DNA of 64,000 bases from Notolepis coatsorum. Lineage: Eukaryota > Chordata > Actinopteri > Aulopiformes > Paralepididae. Positions 45,401 to 57,400 of this stretch are shown in pieces. The position numbers were made by a program, and so were the translations under genes. A model generated the notes under the pieces. The model had not been told where the DNA came from. It worked only from the letters and a program-made list of their open reading frames with translations, and did no database searches. The stretch lies in the NCBI GenBank assembly GCA_963971535.1, contig OZ020593.1, forward strand, positions 12,267,500 to 12,331,499, read 5' to 3'. Within the stretch, counting starts at the first letter, position 1. Each line of letters begins with the position of its first letter.

Positions 45401-48400
45401 TTCACAGCATCTAGATCTGCCAACTTCATATAAACACTGTTCACAGCATCTAGATCTGCCAACTTCATATACATTTCATATAAACACTGTTCACAGCATC
45501 TAGATCTGCCAACTTCATATACATTTCATATAAACACTGTTCACAGCATCTAGATCTGCCAACTTCATATACATTTCATATAAACACTGTTCACAGCATC
45601 TAGATCTGCCAACTTCATATACATTTCATATAAACACTGTTCACAGCATCTAGATCTGCCAACTTCATATACATTTCATGTAAACACTGTGCACAGCATC
45701 TAGATCTGCCAACTTCATATACATTTCATGTAAACACTGTGCACAGCATCTAGATCCAACAACTTCATATACGTTCCATAGTAGTGGGGCGGCTTTGGCT
45801 CAGGGGTAGAGCGGGTCGTCCAATGATCGAAGGGTCGGTGGTTCGAATCCCGCTCAAGCCCATGCCCATCCCATTGCCGTTGTGTCCTTGGGCAAGACAC
45901 TTAACCTACTTGCCTCGTATGAATGTGTATGCATGTTGGTGGTGCCTCAGGGCAGCTCTGGCTGCAATTGTAGCTTACCACCACCGGTATGACTGTGTAT
46001 GAACAAATAATGGACTCTGTGAAGCGCTCTGGGTGTCATGAAGAGCGCTATTGTAAAAGCGCTATATAAATGCACCATTTACCATTTTAAGAGTAGGTAA
46101 GGGATATGTACAGATATAGATATAGTATCTACAGATACGTAAAAAGGATTGTGTGCAGTTATGTACAGACAGGTGGCTAGAATTGATTGAATGATCCTTT
46201 TTTTGTCATCGTACAGGTACAACAAAATAAAAATGCAAACCCTAGGTGCCAAGACACAATAAACGATGATATAAAAACAAGCAACGAGACAAATTTTAAA
46301 AAGTATACATAAAAATAAATAAGAGTAAACTAAGCATATAGATGCACTATATTATTGCACGATTTCGCTCATATTGCACGGTAGCTATTCGGCGTATATG
46401 CGGTGGAAAACGCGTGACTATACCTTCGAAGACGATTCTCCAGGGTGTGAAGAAGGCCGTGTGGAGCAGCGCGCTGGGGAACCGGGGGTGCTCGTGGTAC
46501 CGCTCGTCCAGGCGGAAGACGAAGGGCTGGACCATCAGGTGGGCGAACCTGTAGGTAGAGCCATATGAAATCAGTTTTATTTTTTTCCAAATTCCATTTA
46601 ATTTTTTTCCAAATTCCGTTTTAATATTTCAGAATTCTGTATTTTGCTTAGTACGCTCATTTTACCATCAGAAATAGTGTCTAATAAGTGGGAATGAATA
46701 AATTTCCACAATTTAATAAGATATAACAGTCCATTTAATAGGGCTGTCTTAAATACTTCGAAGCTTCGTTCGATGGGATTCGAATATGAAAAATAAATTT
46801 TGATTATTTAAAAAAAATTATAATAATTATATATATTTTTGCAAAATCAACTCTGCCTCTCTTTGTTAACTACAACAAGCAATGCTGTTTGTTATTTAAG
46901 ATGAGGTCGGACTCGGCACTGACAGATTTGTGTTCATTGTGCTGCTTTTATAAAGCCTCAAATGAAGGCTTACAATATTTCATGAAAGCAAAGTGTTTCG
47001 TTTGTCTAAGATTTTAAAATGTTTAAACGTTACAGCACTGACAAAGTTGAAGTGATGTACAAGTCCCACAACATAAAAAAAAAAGTAAAAATATATATTA
47101 TTTTTTTTATTTATTTTTTTATAGTCGATTCCATTTTTATTGCTCAATTCCGCGATTCCGTCCGCGATTCCGTGATCGCGGATTCCATATGGCTCTACCT
47201 GTAGGCGGCCGTGGCGAACACGTTGGCGATGCTGGGGTCCACGTCCTGGTCGTAGCCGGGGTAGTTGGACAGCTCGCTGGCCATGAAGTCGGGGCCAAAG
47301 ACGTAGGGCAAGTAGTCCCTGAAAGTGACGACCTGAGAAAGTAGAGGAACGGGTTGAATTTTTGCGTGCGGAGACGTCACACTAGATTCGCTTAGGTCAG
47401 TGGTTCCCAAAGTCGGGGTCGCGACCCAAAGATGGGCCGCGAGACGATTTTCAAAAAAAAAAATAATAATTTTGTCAGGCCACTGAACTTAGAAGCAGGC
47501 CAGGACAGTGTTTCTAGTTGTATTCTAAAATTATATTATATTGTATTCTAAAATGTGACTATATGGTTTTATATTAACTTAATAAATAAACAAAAACGAA
47601 AAATCTACTTATTTCAACGAACATTTCAAACTAAATAACAGATTATGCACATAAAATGCTGAAAACAACCGAAGCAACAATAGTATTTTAATGAGGCTAT
47701 TATTATTATCATTATTATTTTGCAACAAGTTAGCCCTCTCATAAATAGCACATATAAATGAATAACTAACTTGAACTAACTTAATAGGATTGAAGTGATA
47801 TTTGGCTTAAAAAATCGGTCGCATGGCAAAAAATAAAATAAAAAAAAAAGCCTGACGATGTGCATTGGGCCGCGGCTCTCTGACGCCTTATTTTCTGGGT
47901 CCTGGCCTGAAAAGTTTGGGAACCCCTGGCTTAGGTAACATTAGATTCAAAAGTACAGTACAACGAAAAGAGGTTTGACATCCAAACCTGAGAGCAAATG
48001 GGTAGAGTGCAATAGTAATATACAATGTACTGGTGATCAGATGTATGTACAGAGTTGTAATATTAATATGTACAGTGATACAGGTATAAAGACAGTATGG
48101 TAGTAATTCATACTGGCCAGCAGCGTAACTATTAAGAGTAGGTAAGGGATATGTACAGATGTAGGTATAGTATCTACATGTAAAAAGGATTACATGCAGG
48201 TATGTACAGATATATATAAATGGTATAATATATACAGCATTATTATACATGCCATCATACAGAGTATATGGTTCCCAAAGTCGGGGTCGCGACCCAAAGG
48301 TGGGCCGCGAGCAGCCACGGGAGGGCTGCGAGATGATTAAAAAAATAAAATCTCTTTTTTTTTTGTCAGGTCACTGAACTTAGAAGCAGGCCAGGACAGT

Positions 48401-51400
48401 GTTTCTAGTTGTATTCTAAAATTCTATTCTAAAATGTGACTATGGTTTTATATTAACTTAATAAATAAAAACGAAAAATCTACTTATTTCAACGAACATT
48501 TCAAACTAAATAACAGATTATGCACATAAAATGCTGAAAACAACCGAAGCAACAATAGTATTTTAATGAGGCTATTATTATTATCATTATTATTTTGCAA
48601 CAAGTTAGCCCTCTCATAAATAGCACATATAAATGAATAACTAACTTAATAGGATTGAAGTGATATTTGGCTTAAAAAATCGGTCGCATGGCAAAAAAAT
48701 AAATAAAAAAAAAAGCCTGACGATGTGCATTGGGCCGCGGCTCTCTGACGCCTTATTTTCTGGGTCCCGGCCTGAAAAGTTTGGGAACCCCTGGACTATA
48801 GTATGAGGTGGGTAGTGAAGATTATCATGCTTACTATGATTACAGTGTAGGGCAGTTGTAGACACTCACCTGGAGATAGGCACCAATGATCTTCCGGGTC
48901 TCCAGGTAGAGTCTATCTCCACGCCACATGGGGTTGAGCTCGGCCAGGGCTCGCACCAGGCGGTTGTGCTCACGCAGCATCAGCGTGTGAATCGAGGTCA
49001 GCTGAATGTTCTCATTGCACCGCTCATCACCTATGGAGAGAGAGAGAGAGGCAGGGAGGACAGGCCGTGTTTCTTACAGGCGGCAATGTGAGGATAGGTT
49101 AGGCTAGTGGTTCCCAAAGTGTGGGGTGCGACCCCCAACATTTTGTGTGGGGCGCAAAAAAAAGATTTTTTTTATTAATTAACCCTTTAATCGCCAAGGA
49201 CGCCGTAACACGTCATTCTCCGCCATGCGTAATCTGCCAATGACGCCGTAACACGTCACTGAGATCAATATTTCAAAAATCTGTGATGGCAATCATATTT
49301 CACCCGCGGAGTCTTGAGATCCCCTGTTGATCTCCTCTCAACTCTCCAACGGTTCAAGAGCGCCATCTGGTGGCTGATCGGCGGATCGCCCAAACAGCAA
49401 ACCGGAAACTGGTGCTCATCCATATTCGGTCCGGCCACTCGCGGGACTCGACACAATGGATAGTGATCAGTTGCCAATAACTCGATAAACACTATTATAC
49501 AACCTGGAAATGGATCGCATATTTCAACATCCCATATACGCAATCTTTTTGCTCCACGCTCATCACCCAATGGCCCGAGGAGACTGGGGTAAGTTTCAGC
49601 GTTTATTATTACCGTGTTCGATACAAACTGCTCCGATGATCATATCACCCACACTACATGAATCATCTAACGTTGGCCACGGAATTATAAACGACCCCCC
49701 CCCCCCCCCCCCATCCGGTCAACATCAGATGATAAGTAGTAACTTCTAGAAGCACGTACATTTGAAATTTTTTATCTGGCGCCGATCGCTATCAAACTGT
49801 ATTTGATCATCAATATAATGCATTTAGGGCTATAAATCACGTTCTGCAGAATGCTGCAGAAAACGAACACATATTTATACTTAGACCGTATTTTAGTATG
49901 AATATGTGAATGAAAAAGTTTAACGTTGCTACATCCTAAACGATAGATAATTGACGTTGAATGGGCCATAGTAATGTCAATTTAGCAATACAATTAAAAA
50001 AGTTATAGCCCTGCAAAGAAGGGGAACTTCTCCATAGACAAATAGAGCTGGCGGAGGATGGTATAAGGATGTACATAAGCGTGGCAGAGAAAGGGTTAAC
50101 CTACTACCAAAACGTATGATTATGTATAGTTACTCAGCGTCATTAGTGCACACACTTCACTCCAGTACTTGTGCACTGAATAAAAACTCACAAATGTACC
50201 TACCAACATCCGTCTGGCCACACCCCCATCCGCCACCTATTTCCCGTGGGGAACCGTCTCCCGCAAAGGCTCCCACACCACCTCAGGACAAAGGAGAGAC
50301 ACCATCGGCCTATCAAGCCGAGGCACCCCCTCCTTCATACCCTCGACCAGACCCACCACCCTCGTGACTTGCACGTAGGCGGGGGTGAGGCCCGTGATGT
50401 GGGAGACCACCCGTCCCTGACAGACGTAGGCCTCCATTGAGGGAAAAAATGGGCAGACAACACCCGTCTCCCTCACAGGACGACGTTGCCATAAGTGACC
50501 TATGAGATCATCAGGGACAGGAGCAGGCAGTGGCACGCCGTTTGCGACTGCCGCCATGAGCCCGGGGAACAAGGCACATGCGTACCTCCCCCCACTGAGC
50601 TCGCGTCCCTCACATGCGACAGACTACTGCCCATTGCAGAGCCACTCTCCGATGTGGCTGATAGCAGGGCATCTCGTCGCTGAGTCGGAGGTTCTAACCA
50701 GACACCAGAATATGAGGGACCCCAAGGAGAAATATCACCCCCTGCCATTTCGTCCTGAACGGAAGCCGTTGAACAAAAGAACATCTGCTTCTACCATGTA
50801 ATCCTCCGTTTCCATCAGCCACGGAGAAGCAGACGCACCTTCATCCGGCTCCAGCAACTCCCCGAAACCAGGCCGTTCGCGCCTGCACGCTACCATCCTA
50901 CGACGGGAGCGAGCAGACGCAAAAAGCTTGAGTCTCAAATCCTCCGCCTCGAGAGGAGCCGGCCGCCCAAAGGCAGACGACCGCTCGGCGGCGGAGGAAC
51001 CAGAGCAGGAACCAGGCCATCTCACAGGAGACGGCGCACCAGCTCCTCGGAGAGGCAAGCTACCCACCGGACGTCTACCGGGCGCGGATGACGTCCACGA
51101 CAGCGGCGTAAAACCCGCCCCAAGACGCACGGCAGAGGCGGCAACGGAGAACCGCTGGTGAAGGGTGACGTTGCTAGCGCGACCCCCCGAGGTAAACATT
51201 ATAGCTTAGCTTTTTTCTTTTGAAAATGTGAACGCTTTTACTCAACTTTCAGCTAATAAACATAGTCAAAGTGATGGTAGACAGGCACTTTCTTGTGGTG
51301 AAAGCGAAGAAGGAGGTGTGTATGGCCACACCCCTGCTTATATAGGTGGCGGATGGGGGTGTGGCCAGACGGATGTTGGTAGGTAAAGGTACATTTGTGA

Positions 51401-54400
51401 GTTTTTATTCAGTACTATAAGTACTGGAGTGAAGTATGTGCACTAATGACGCTGAGCAGAGCTACATGACATGTAACTGATAAACACCAATGTCCACAAC
51501 ATTGACAGTCAGTGTTATTATTTATACAGAGCATTCAGAAGCCTGAATACGTTTTGCCACTTTTGTGGCAAATTATTAGGCAAATTATTATTTGAATGAA
51601 AAGAAATCTCCTATCCTACTGTAGGCCTACAACTACATTTTTAATTAGGCCAAATTATTTCACAGTGGCACAGGATCATTTGCCAAGCTTTTGTTCATTT
51701 TCAAATAAAATATAAAACTATAATTGTGTCTTATGTTAATCTCGTCTTGTTAGTAGTAGAGGAAATGGCATGTTTGTAGCCTAAAAGTAATTCTAGCCTA
51801 CATCTAGGTGGGGACCAGGTTACTGTAGGTGGGGCTCAAAAGATATTTCCTAGTACCCAAGTGGGGCCTGATTGAAAAGGTTTGCGAACCACTGGGTCAG
51901 GCGGTGACACTCACACATCAAGACATGGGCGTCATGTTCTATTTGCAATGTGTTTCATACGTTTGTTTGTTTCTCACCAGCCAGGAAGCAAGGCACCTCC
52001 TCTGCGGTGCGGTTGTTCGTGATGCGGGCCCGGGTGGCACACATGTTGGCGCCCATGTTGCTGAAAGGCAGGAGCTCGCGACCGGCGTCCGTGTACAGGG
52101 TATTGACCCTCATGAGGCCCTTGTCGGTGCCGAGGTCACGGAGCGCGCGTGCTTTGACCTCCTCCGCACCGTACAACTGGCCCACGTCAATGAAGGCCGT
52201 GATGGAGTTCATCTGCTGACGCATATTACTGCTCCCGAAGACGTAGCCCGTCCTGCCCGAACCGCACGCCGGCGCGGAGCGGAAGAAAGGGATGCACTCG
52301 CTCGAGTTCTTGCCAAAGCGTGGATCGTTTTCGGGGATCTATTCCAGGGCGACAGGAATAACAATTGTTAGCTCAAGGTAAATGCTCTGGATCTGCTATA
52401 AGTGTCAAGTCTTGTGAGGAAGAGATGTTGCTTTTCATATCCTTGCAGTGGATCTTTCAGATGTTGCTGTATGTGCCAACCTGAATATCAGTCGAGTGCA
52501 TAATGGTCATTCATTTACACAGTTTATGCCCCTTGCCCATTTTGTAATTAATTTGGGCATAAATAAATAATAATGTGCGTGTGTATGTGTATGTGTGTGC
52601 GCATGTGCATGTGTGCAAGCATGCAAGTGTCCAATGCGAGCGAGCATGCATGCATGAGTGTGTGTGTAAGCAATTACATGCATGTATATATTAATTTGCT
52701 CGTGTGTTGCTGCGATACTGACCGGGATGGGGAAACAAGGCTCTGTGCGATCGCAGCTCTTGTCACAGTCGATGCCACTGTTGAACGAGCGGATGACGGG
52801 GGAGTGGGGGGTGAAAGTCAGGTCATGGTCTGTCCACTGGCCAAAGTTGGTCACCAGGTGGGTGTAGAGGTCGTCACTCGTCACATCTGCCGCTTTCATG
52901 ACACGATTGGACACTTCCCTCACCTGGAGGAGAGACATGTCGGGAGGGAACACATTAGAGACCGTGATAATGATACCAACCGTTGTGGTCAGGTTCAAGT
53001 TTTGTTTGTCATATACATTAGAAGGTACAGTGTAGAAGCAATGCAATGAAATGCATTTCACCCTGGCCCTCTCTCAGCCTTTACAACATATTAGTACAAA
53101 AAATAGATAAGCTAACCCGAGAATAATAAATAAAAACAATAGCACAGGGCGGCTGGGTGGCGCAGCGGACATTGCGCTCGTCACCAACACAAGAGACACC
53201 GGGTTTGAATCCGGCTGTCGGCGTTGCCCTCCGGCTTGGGCCGGCTGTCATACTGGCTCAATTGGCAGAGTCAGCGGGTGGAAGTCGATGGGTGGTAATC
53301 TGGACGTTGTGGACAGCGACTCCTACAGGTCGGTTGGGGGACGCCTGCACAGCAGAGACAGGAAATGGCGGGGGTAGCGTGAGCCTCCCACACGTTACAC
53401 CTCGCCAATGAGAGTCCGCGCTGGCAGGTGAAAAGATGCGACAGGCTGCCTCGTTGTGTACCGGAGGGGGACACGTGATGCAAGGCTTCTATCCTCCCTA
53501 CAACCGACCAGTGGCCGTGGGGAGCATATGCGAGCAACGTTCAGGGGAGGGGAGAATTAGAAACAGCGAAATCGGGATGGGAGAAAAATGAGAAAAAGTG
53601 GATCAAAAAGAAAATAAAAATAGCACCATATAATAAATAAAAACAATAGCAACGATCGCATCAATGGCATTCTGGTATGCGAACCAGACCATGCAGGTCA
53701 GATGGGGTGATACCGTCTCTGCTCCTTTTGGTGTTGGGAATGGCGTCCGGCAGGGGGGGGGGGGGGGGTACTCTCCCCTGCACTCTTAAAATTTCTATAT
53801 GAATGAACTTTCTGTACAGCTTGGCAGAAAGTAGTAGTGGTTTTCAAGAGCTGCTCAATATCTGTTCCGATTATGGAGTAAGGTATGACGTGAAATACAA
53901 TGCTAAGAAGAGTGTCATTCTGATTTGCAGGACCAAAAGCGTTAAGGATATTTCTTTTCCTTCTTTTTATCCGTCTGGGCTGGTGCTGGCCGTCTGCTGT
54001 AGTTCAAAATATGTCTGCTGTAGTTCAAAATATTTGGGACACATCATCACTGATCAAATTAGTGATGACATGTACCGACAGCGGCGAGTACTGTATGCTC
54101 AAGCGAACATGCTGAGGAAAAAGTTCCATTTCTGCTCTGATGGGGTGAAAATGTACCAGTTTAGGGCCTATTGCACTCCTCTCTATACTGCCCCCTTGTG
54201 GGTCAAGTTTAAGCAGGCTAGCTTTCATAAGCTTCAGGTTGCTATAATCATTGCCTGAGGATTCTGCCGAGGAAGCCCAGGTGCTGCAGCGCCAGTGAAA
54301 TGTTTTGTGCTGCTGGAGTTAACTCCTTCATGCTCTGCTGAGACACCTGATGTATAAATGTATCCGTCGCCTGAATGTGTCTCAGAACAGGATCATCCGG

Positions 54401-57400
54401 TCGCCGACTCAACCTATAGTCTCAGTGACCTCAAGTTCCAGGCTTGTATCTGGAAATATTGGTACAGTGCCCCGTTTTAGAGCTGCTATTGGTTTATGTT
54501 TTTATTAGTGCGATGTCATTTGTTGATGTTTTTTTTTTACTCTGTGGACCCTGTGTCTGTTAATAAAGATGATTGATTGAATAAATAACTAATCCACAGC
54601 ATCCGAGGGGAGATGAGAGAAAAGGCTATACGCTGGGTGACTAGTGTCCTTCATAATCCAGAGTTTCTTCCTGCAGTGGGTAGTGTAAATTACCTGTAAC
54701 TGTGGTAATCACTTTTATAATTTGTTATGCTGTTTTCACTATCCTGATCAGGTGTTTATGATCCCATGCTGCGACACTGCTGCCAAACCATACACATGGT
54801 TCAGACGTACTTCTCAAAACAGGCAAGAAGGTCTGCTAAAGGCGTGAGATAATTTCGCTTGTTTTACGAACGTAAACAAGCTTAAATGGAAATATTTTTG
54901 TTGAGAAAAATATGATTTTACATCTTAAATACAAGTTAAAAAGGTATATTTTTTTTACAGTGCAAGTGACAATTAGGTTCCCCCTCTGGGTCAAATTACT
55001 GCGAGAAAATACATATAGCATTATTAATACCGTACCCAATTAAGAAAGAATCTAAATACAATGTACAATGTATTTGCCGATATGTTTATGTATACCAGTG
55101 GGAGCAGGTTGTTGTTGATTTTCCGGTTGGGGTCCCAGCCCTTTGGCTCCGAGATCCCATCCTGGTACTCCGCAGGTAACCAGCGTGTGAAGGGCGTGTT
55201 GGAGGACCCTCGACGAGGGTGTTCCCTGAAGAGGAGAAACCACAGATTTATCTCTTCATCTAAGCATGCTAAACATCTTAACCTTGATGATGATAGGTTT
55301 GTATTGTAACTAGGGCTGTCCCCGACTAAGGATTTGGATAGTCTACTTTGAATATTTTATTTTTTTATTTTTTTTCATTCCATTTGGGCTGTGGGGGGTG
55401 CTTAATGTCTGAAGGAGTTGACGGAAGGCTCCTTGTCCTCTGCAAAAGCATGCAATTGGTCCACTGATGGATACATCTTGATATTTGTCTAGTCTAGTGT
55501 GTTCATTAGACGGGTGAAATCCTCTTTCAGTGCCTCTGTGCCCGTTTTCTTAGGCAGTTAGCCTCTGGTATGCATGCCATTAGCCACGCTTCTAGGCCTC
55601 TTTTCTTTTGGAAAGAATGATAAATTATAATATTTTTTTTTGTGCATTAGACTAAGAGGTTGACAGTCTACTACGGCTCCTTTCGGTCGATAATACAGAA
55701 GGTTAAGCCTTTCACAACCACACTACAAAAGGTTAACCCTTTCACTACCACACTGCAGACGGTTCAATTATGAATTGAAAATGGGGGACCCTGATGTAAC
55801 CAAGACGAAAGTCTCTCTGGTCTGCATCCCCTTAACAATTGTATGTATTGAGCTGTACTGTATTGTACCCATTCTGTAATCTGTTAATAAAGTGTTCAAT
55901 CAATCAATCTGTAGTGTGGTAGTGAAAGGGTTAAAAAGATAAAATAATAATTTCTAAGTACATAAATAAATAGGTCCGACAGGAACGATGGCAATAAAGA
56001 TGATAAAATAATAATAACCCGACTTGACAGACAGATATGTTGCTAGGCAGCTTCCGCACCTGTTGTTGCAGGCACTGGTGGCAAGGCGGTATTTGTCCAC
56101 ATTGGGCACTGCTTTGTCCACATTGGGCGCTGCTTTGCAGTTAGGAGCATGAGACCTGGCAGAGCAGCCAGTCAGCTCAGCAATGGTCTCCAGGTCCTCC
56201 TCAGAGATCAGATCTGAATGGCAGAGGCAGGGGGGAAAAAAAGAATACAGTTAGCTTCTCATTATTATGCACCTGAAAATGCCAGGATAAAAGACTGGAG
56301 AACAAATTGATCCCCCTCACTATACTTTTAAGGACCATCACAGAGTTGTTTACACACCTGCAACTGTCACACAGCCTGTGATTCGACTGTTCTGCTTCAT
56401 GTATGCCCCTTTGTAATTTTATTTGGTCGTTTGATGAGTTTTAATTATTCCCTTAACTCTGTGATGTACCATCCGTCTCGTTTCTATTTATTTAATTTTT
56501 TATTTTATTGGCCTATTTCCCTTATATACCCTTCGAGGGGACCTTTTGTCCTCTCGCCAGGCAGTCATTGAAAATAAATTAATCATGGGCGGCTACGTGG
56601 CGTAGTGGGCAAGGCGCTCGCCACGAATGACGGAGACGCTGGGCTTGCCTGTTCGAGCCCAGCGCTCCACATTGCTTTCAGTTTAGCTGGTCGTCCGCAC
56701 TAATACACATTGGCCGTATTAGGGGGTGGGAAACTAATGGGTGGGGATCGGGCGTTGTGGACAGCGACTGCTACAGGTCGGTTGGTGCGCCTGCGCAGTA
56801 GAATCAGGAAGTGTCGGGGGCAGCGTGAGCCTGAGAGATCGAGCTGCGCAGGTGAAAAGATGCGACTGCTGTTACCTCAAGTACCGGAGGGGACTTGTGC
56901 TATGTATGACTTAGTCCACATTGCAGCCGGCTTGTGGGAGGCAAGAAACAGCGTTCGTGACAGGGGAGGGTTGAATTGGATGATATACGAAATTGGGATG
57001 GGAGAAAAATATAGAAAATGGGAGAAAAAGTGGATAAAAATTTGTTTTTAACTGACCTGCCTGGTTAAATAAAAATAGAACAGACCTGTTGCGTTAATGG
57101 AGCGCTTGCTTATCTGGCGCCCCAATAGGGACCGCTTCTGGATCAGGTGGATGGCACTCTCCATGTAGTTAGCAGCGCGCACCGCTGTCCGGGTCTGACC
57201 AGAAGGCTGCTTCATCAGCCGCAGGATGTCAGAGGGCGTGGCTGCATGCCTCCGCACGCGCGCTAAGCTCCTATGCCGGAAGATAAATTACACCTGGTTG
57301 GAGTTTCTCATGCCTTGATATTGTTGGTTTATGTAGACATGTTTGAAGGGTTAAAAATACATATTCATCATAAATCCATACATCAATGGATGTTGTGTAG

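Larger units (their letters stand above)
49106..51892. mobile_element. Larger hAT-like element carrying two nested elements
   Basis: Left end tagtggttcccaaagtgtgg, right end aaggtttgcgaaccactg, flanks ggttaggc/ggtcaggc (7 of 8). After removal of the nested elements at 49183-50095 and 50135-51457 only about 550 bp of its own sequence remain, without a transposase. Confidence 0.75.

Noticed and set aside
50237..51199. Host gene in the GC-rich interior (frames up to 154 codons)
   Set aside because: It lies wholly between ~110-bp inverted repeats of a nested element, has no exon structure and no recognisable domain; treated as element sequence.
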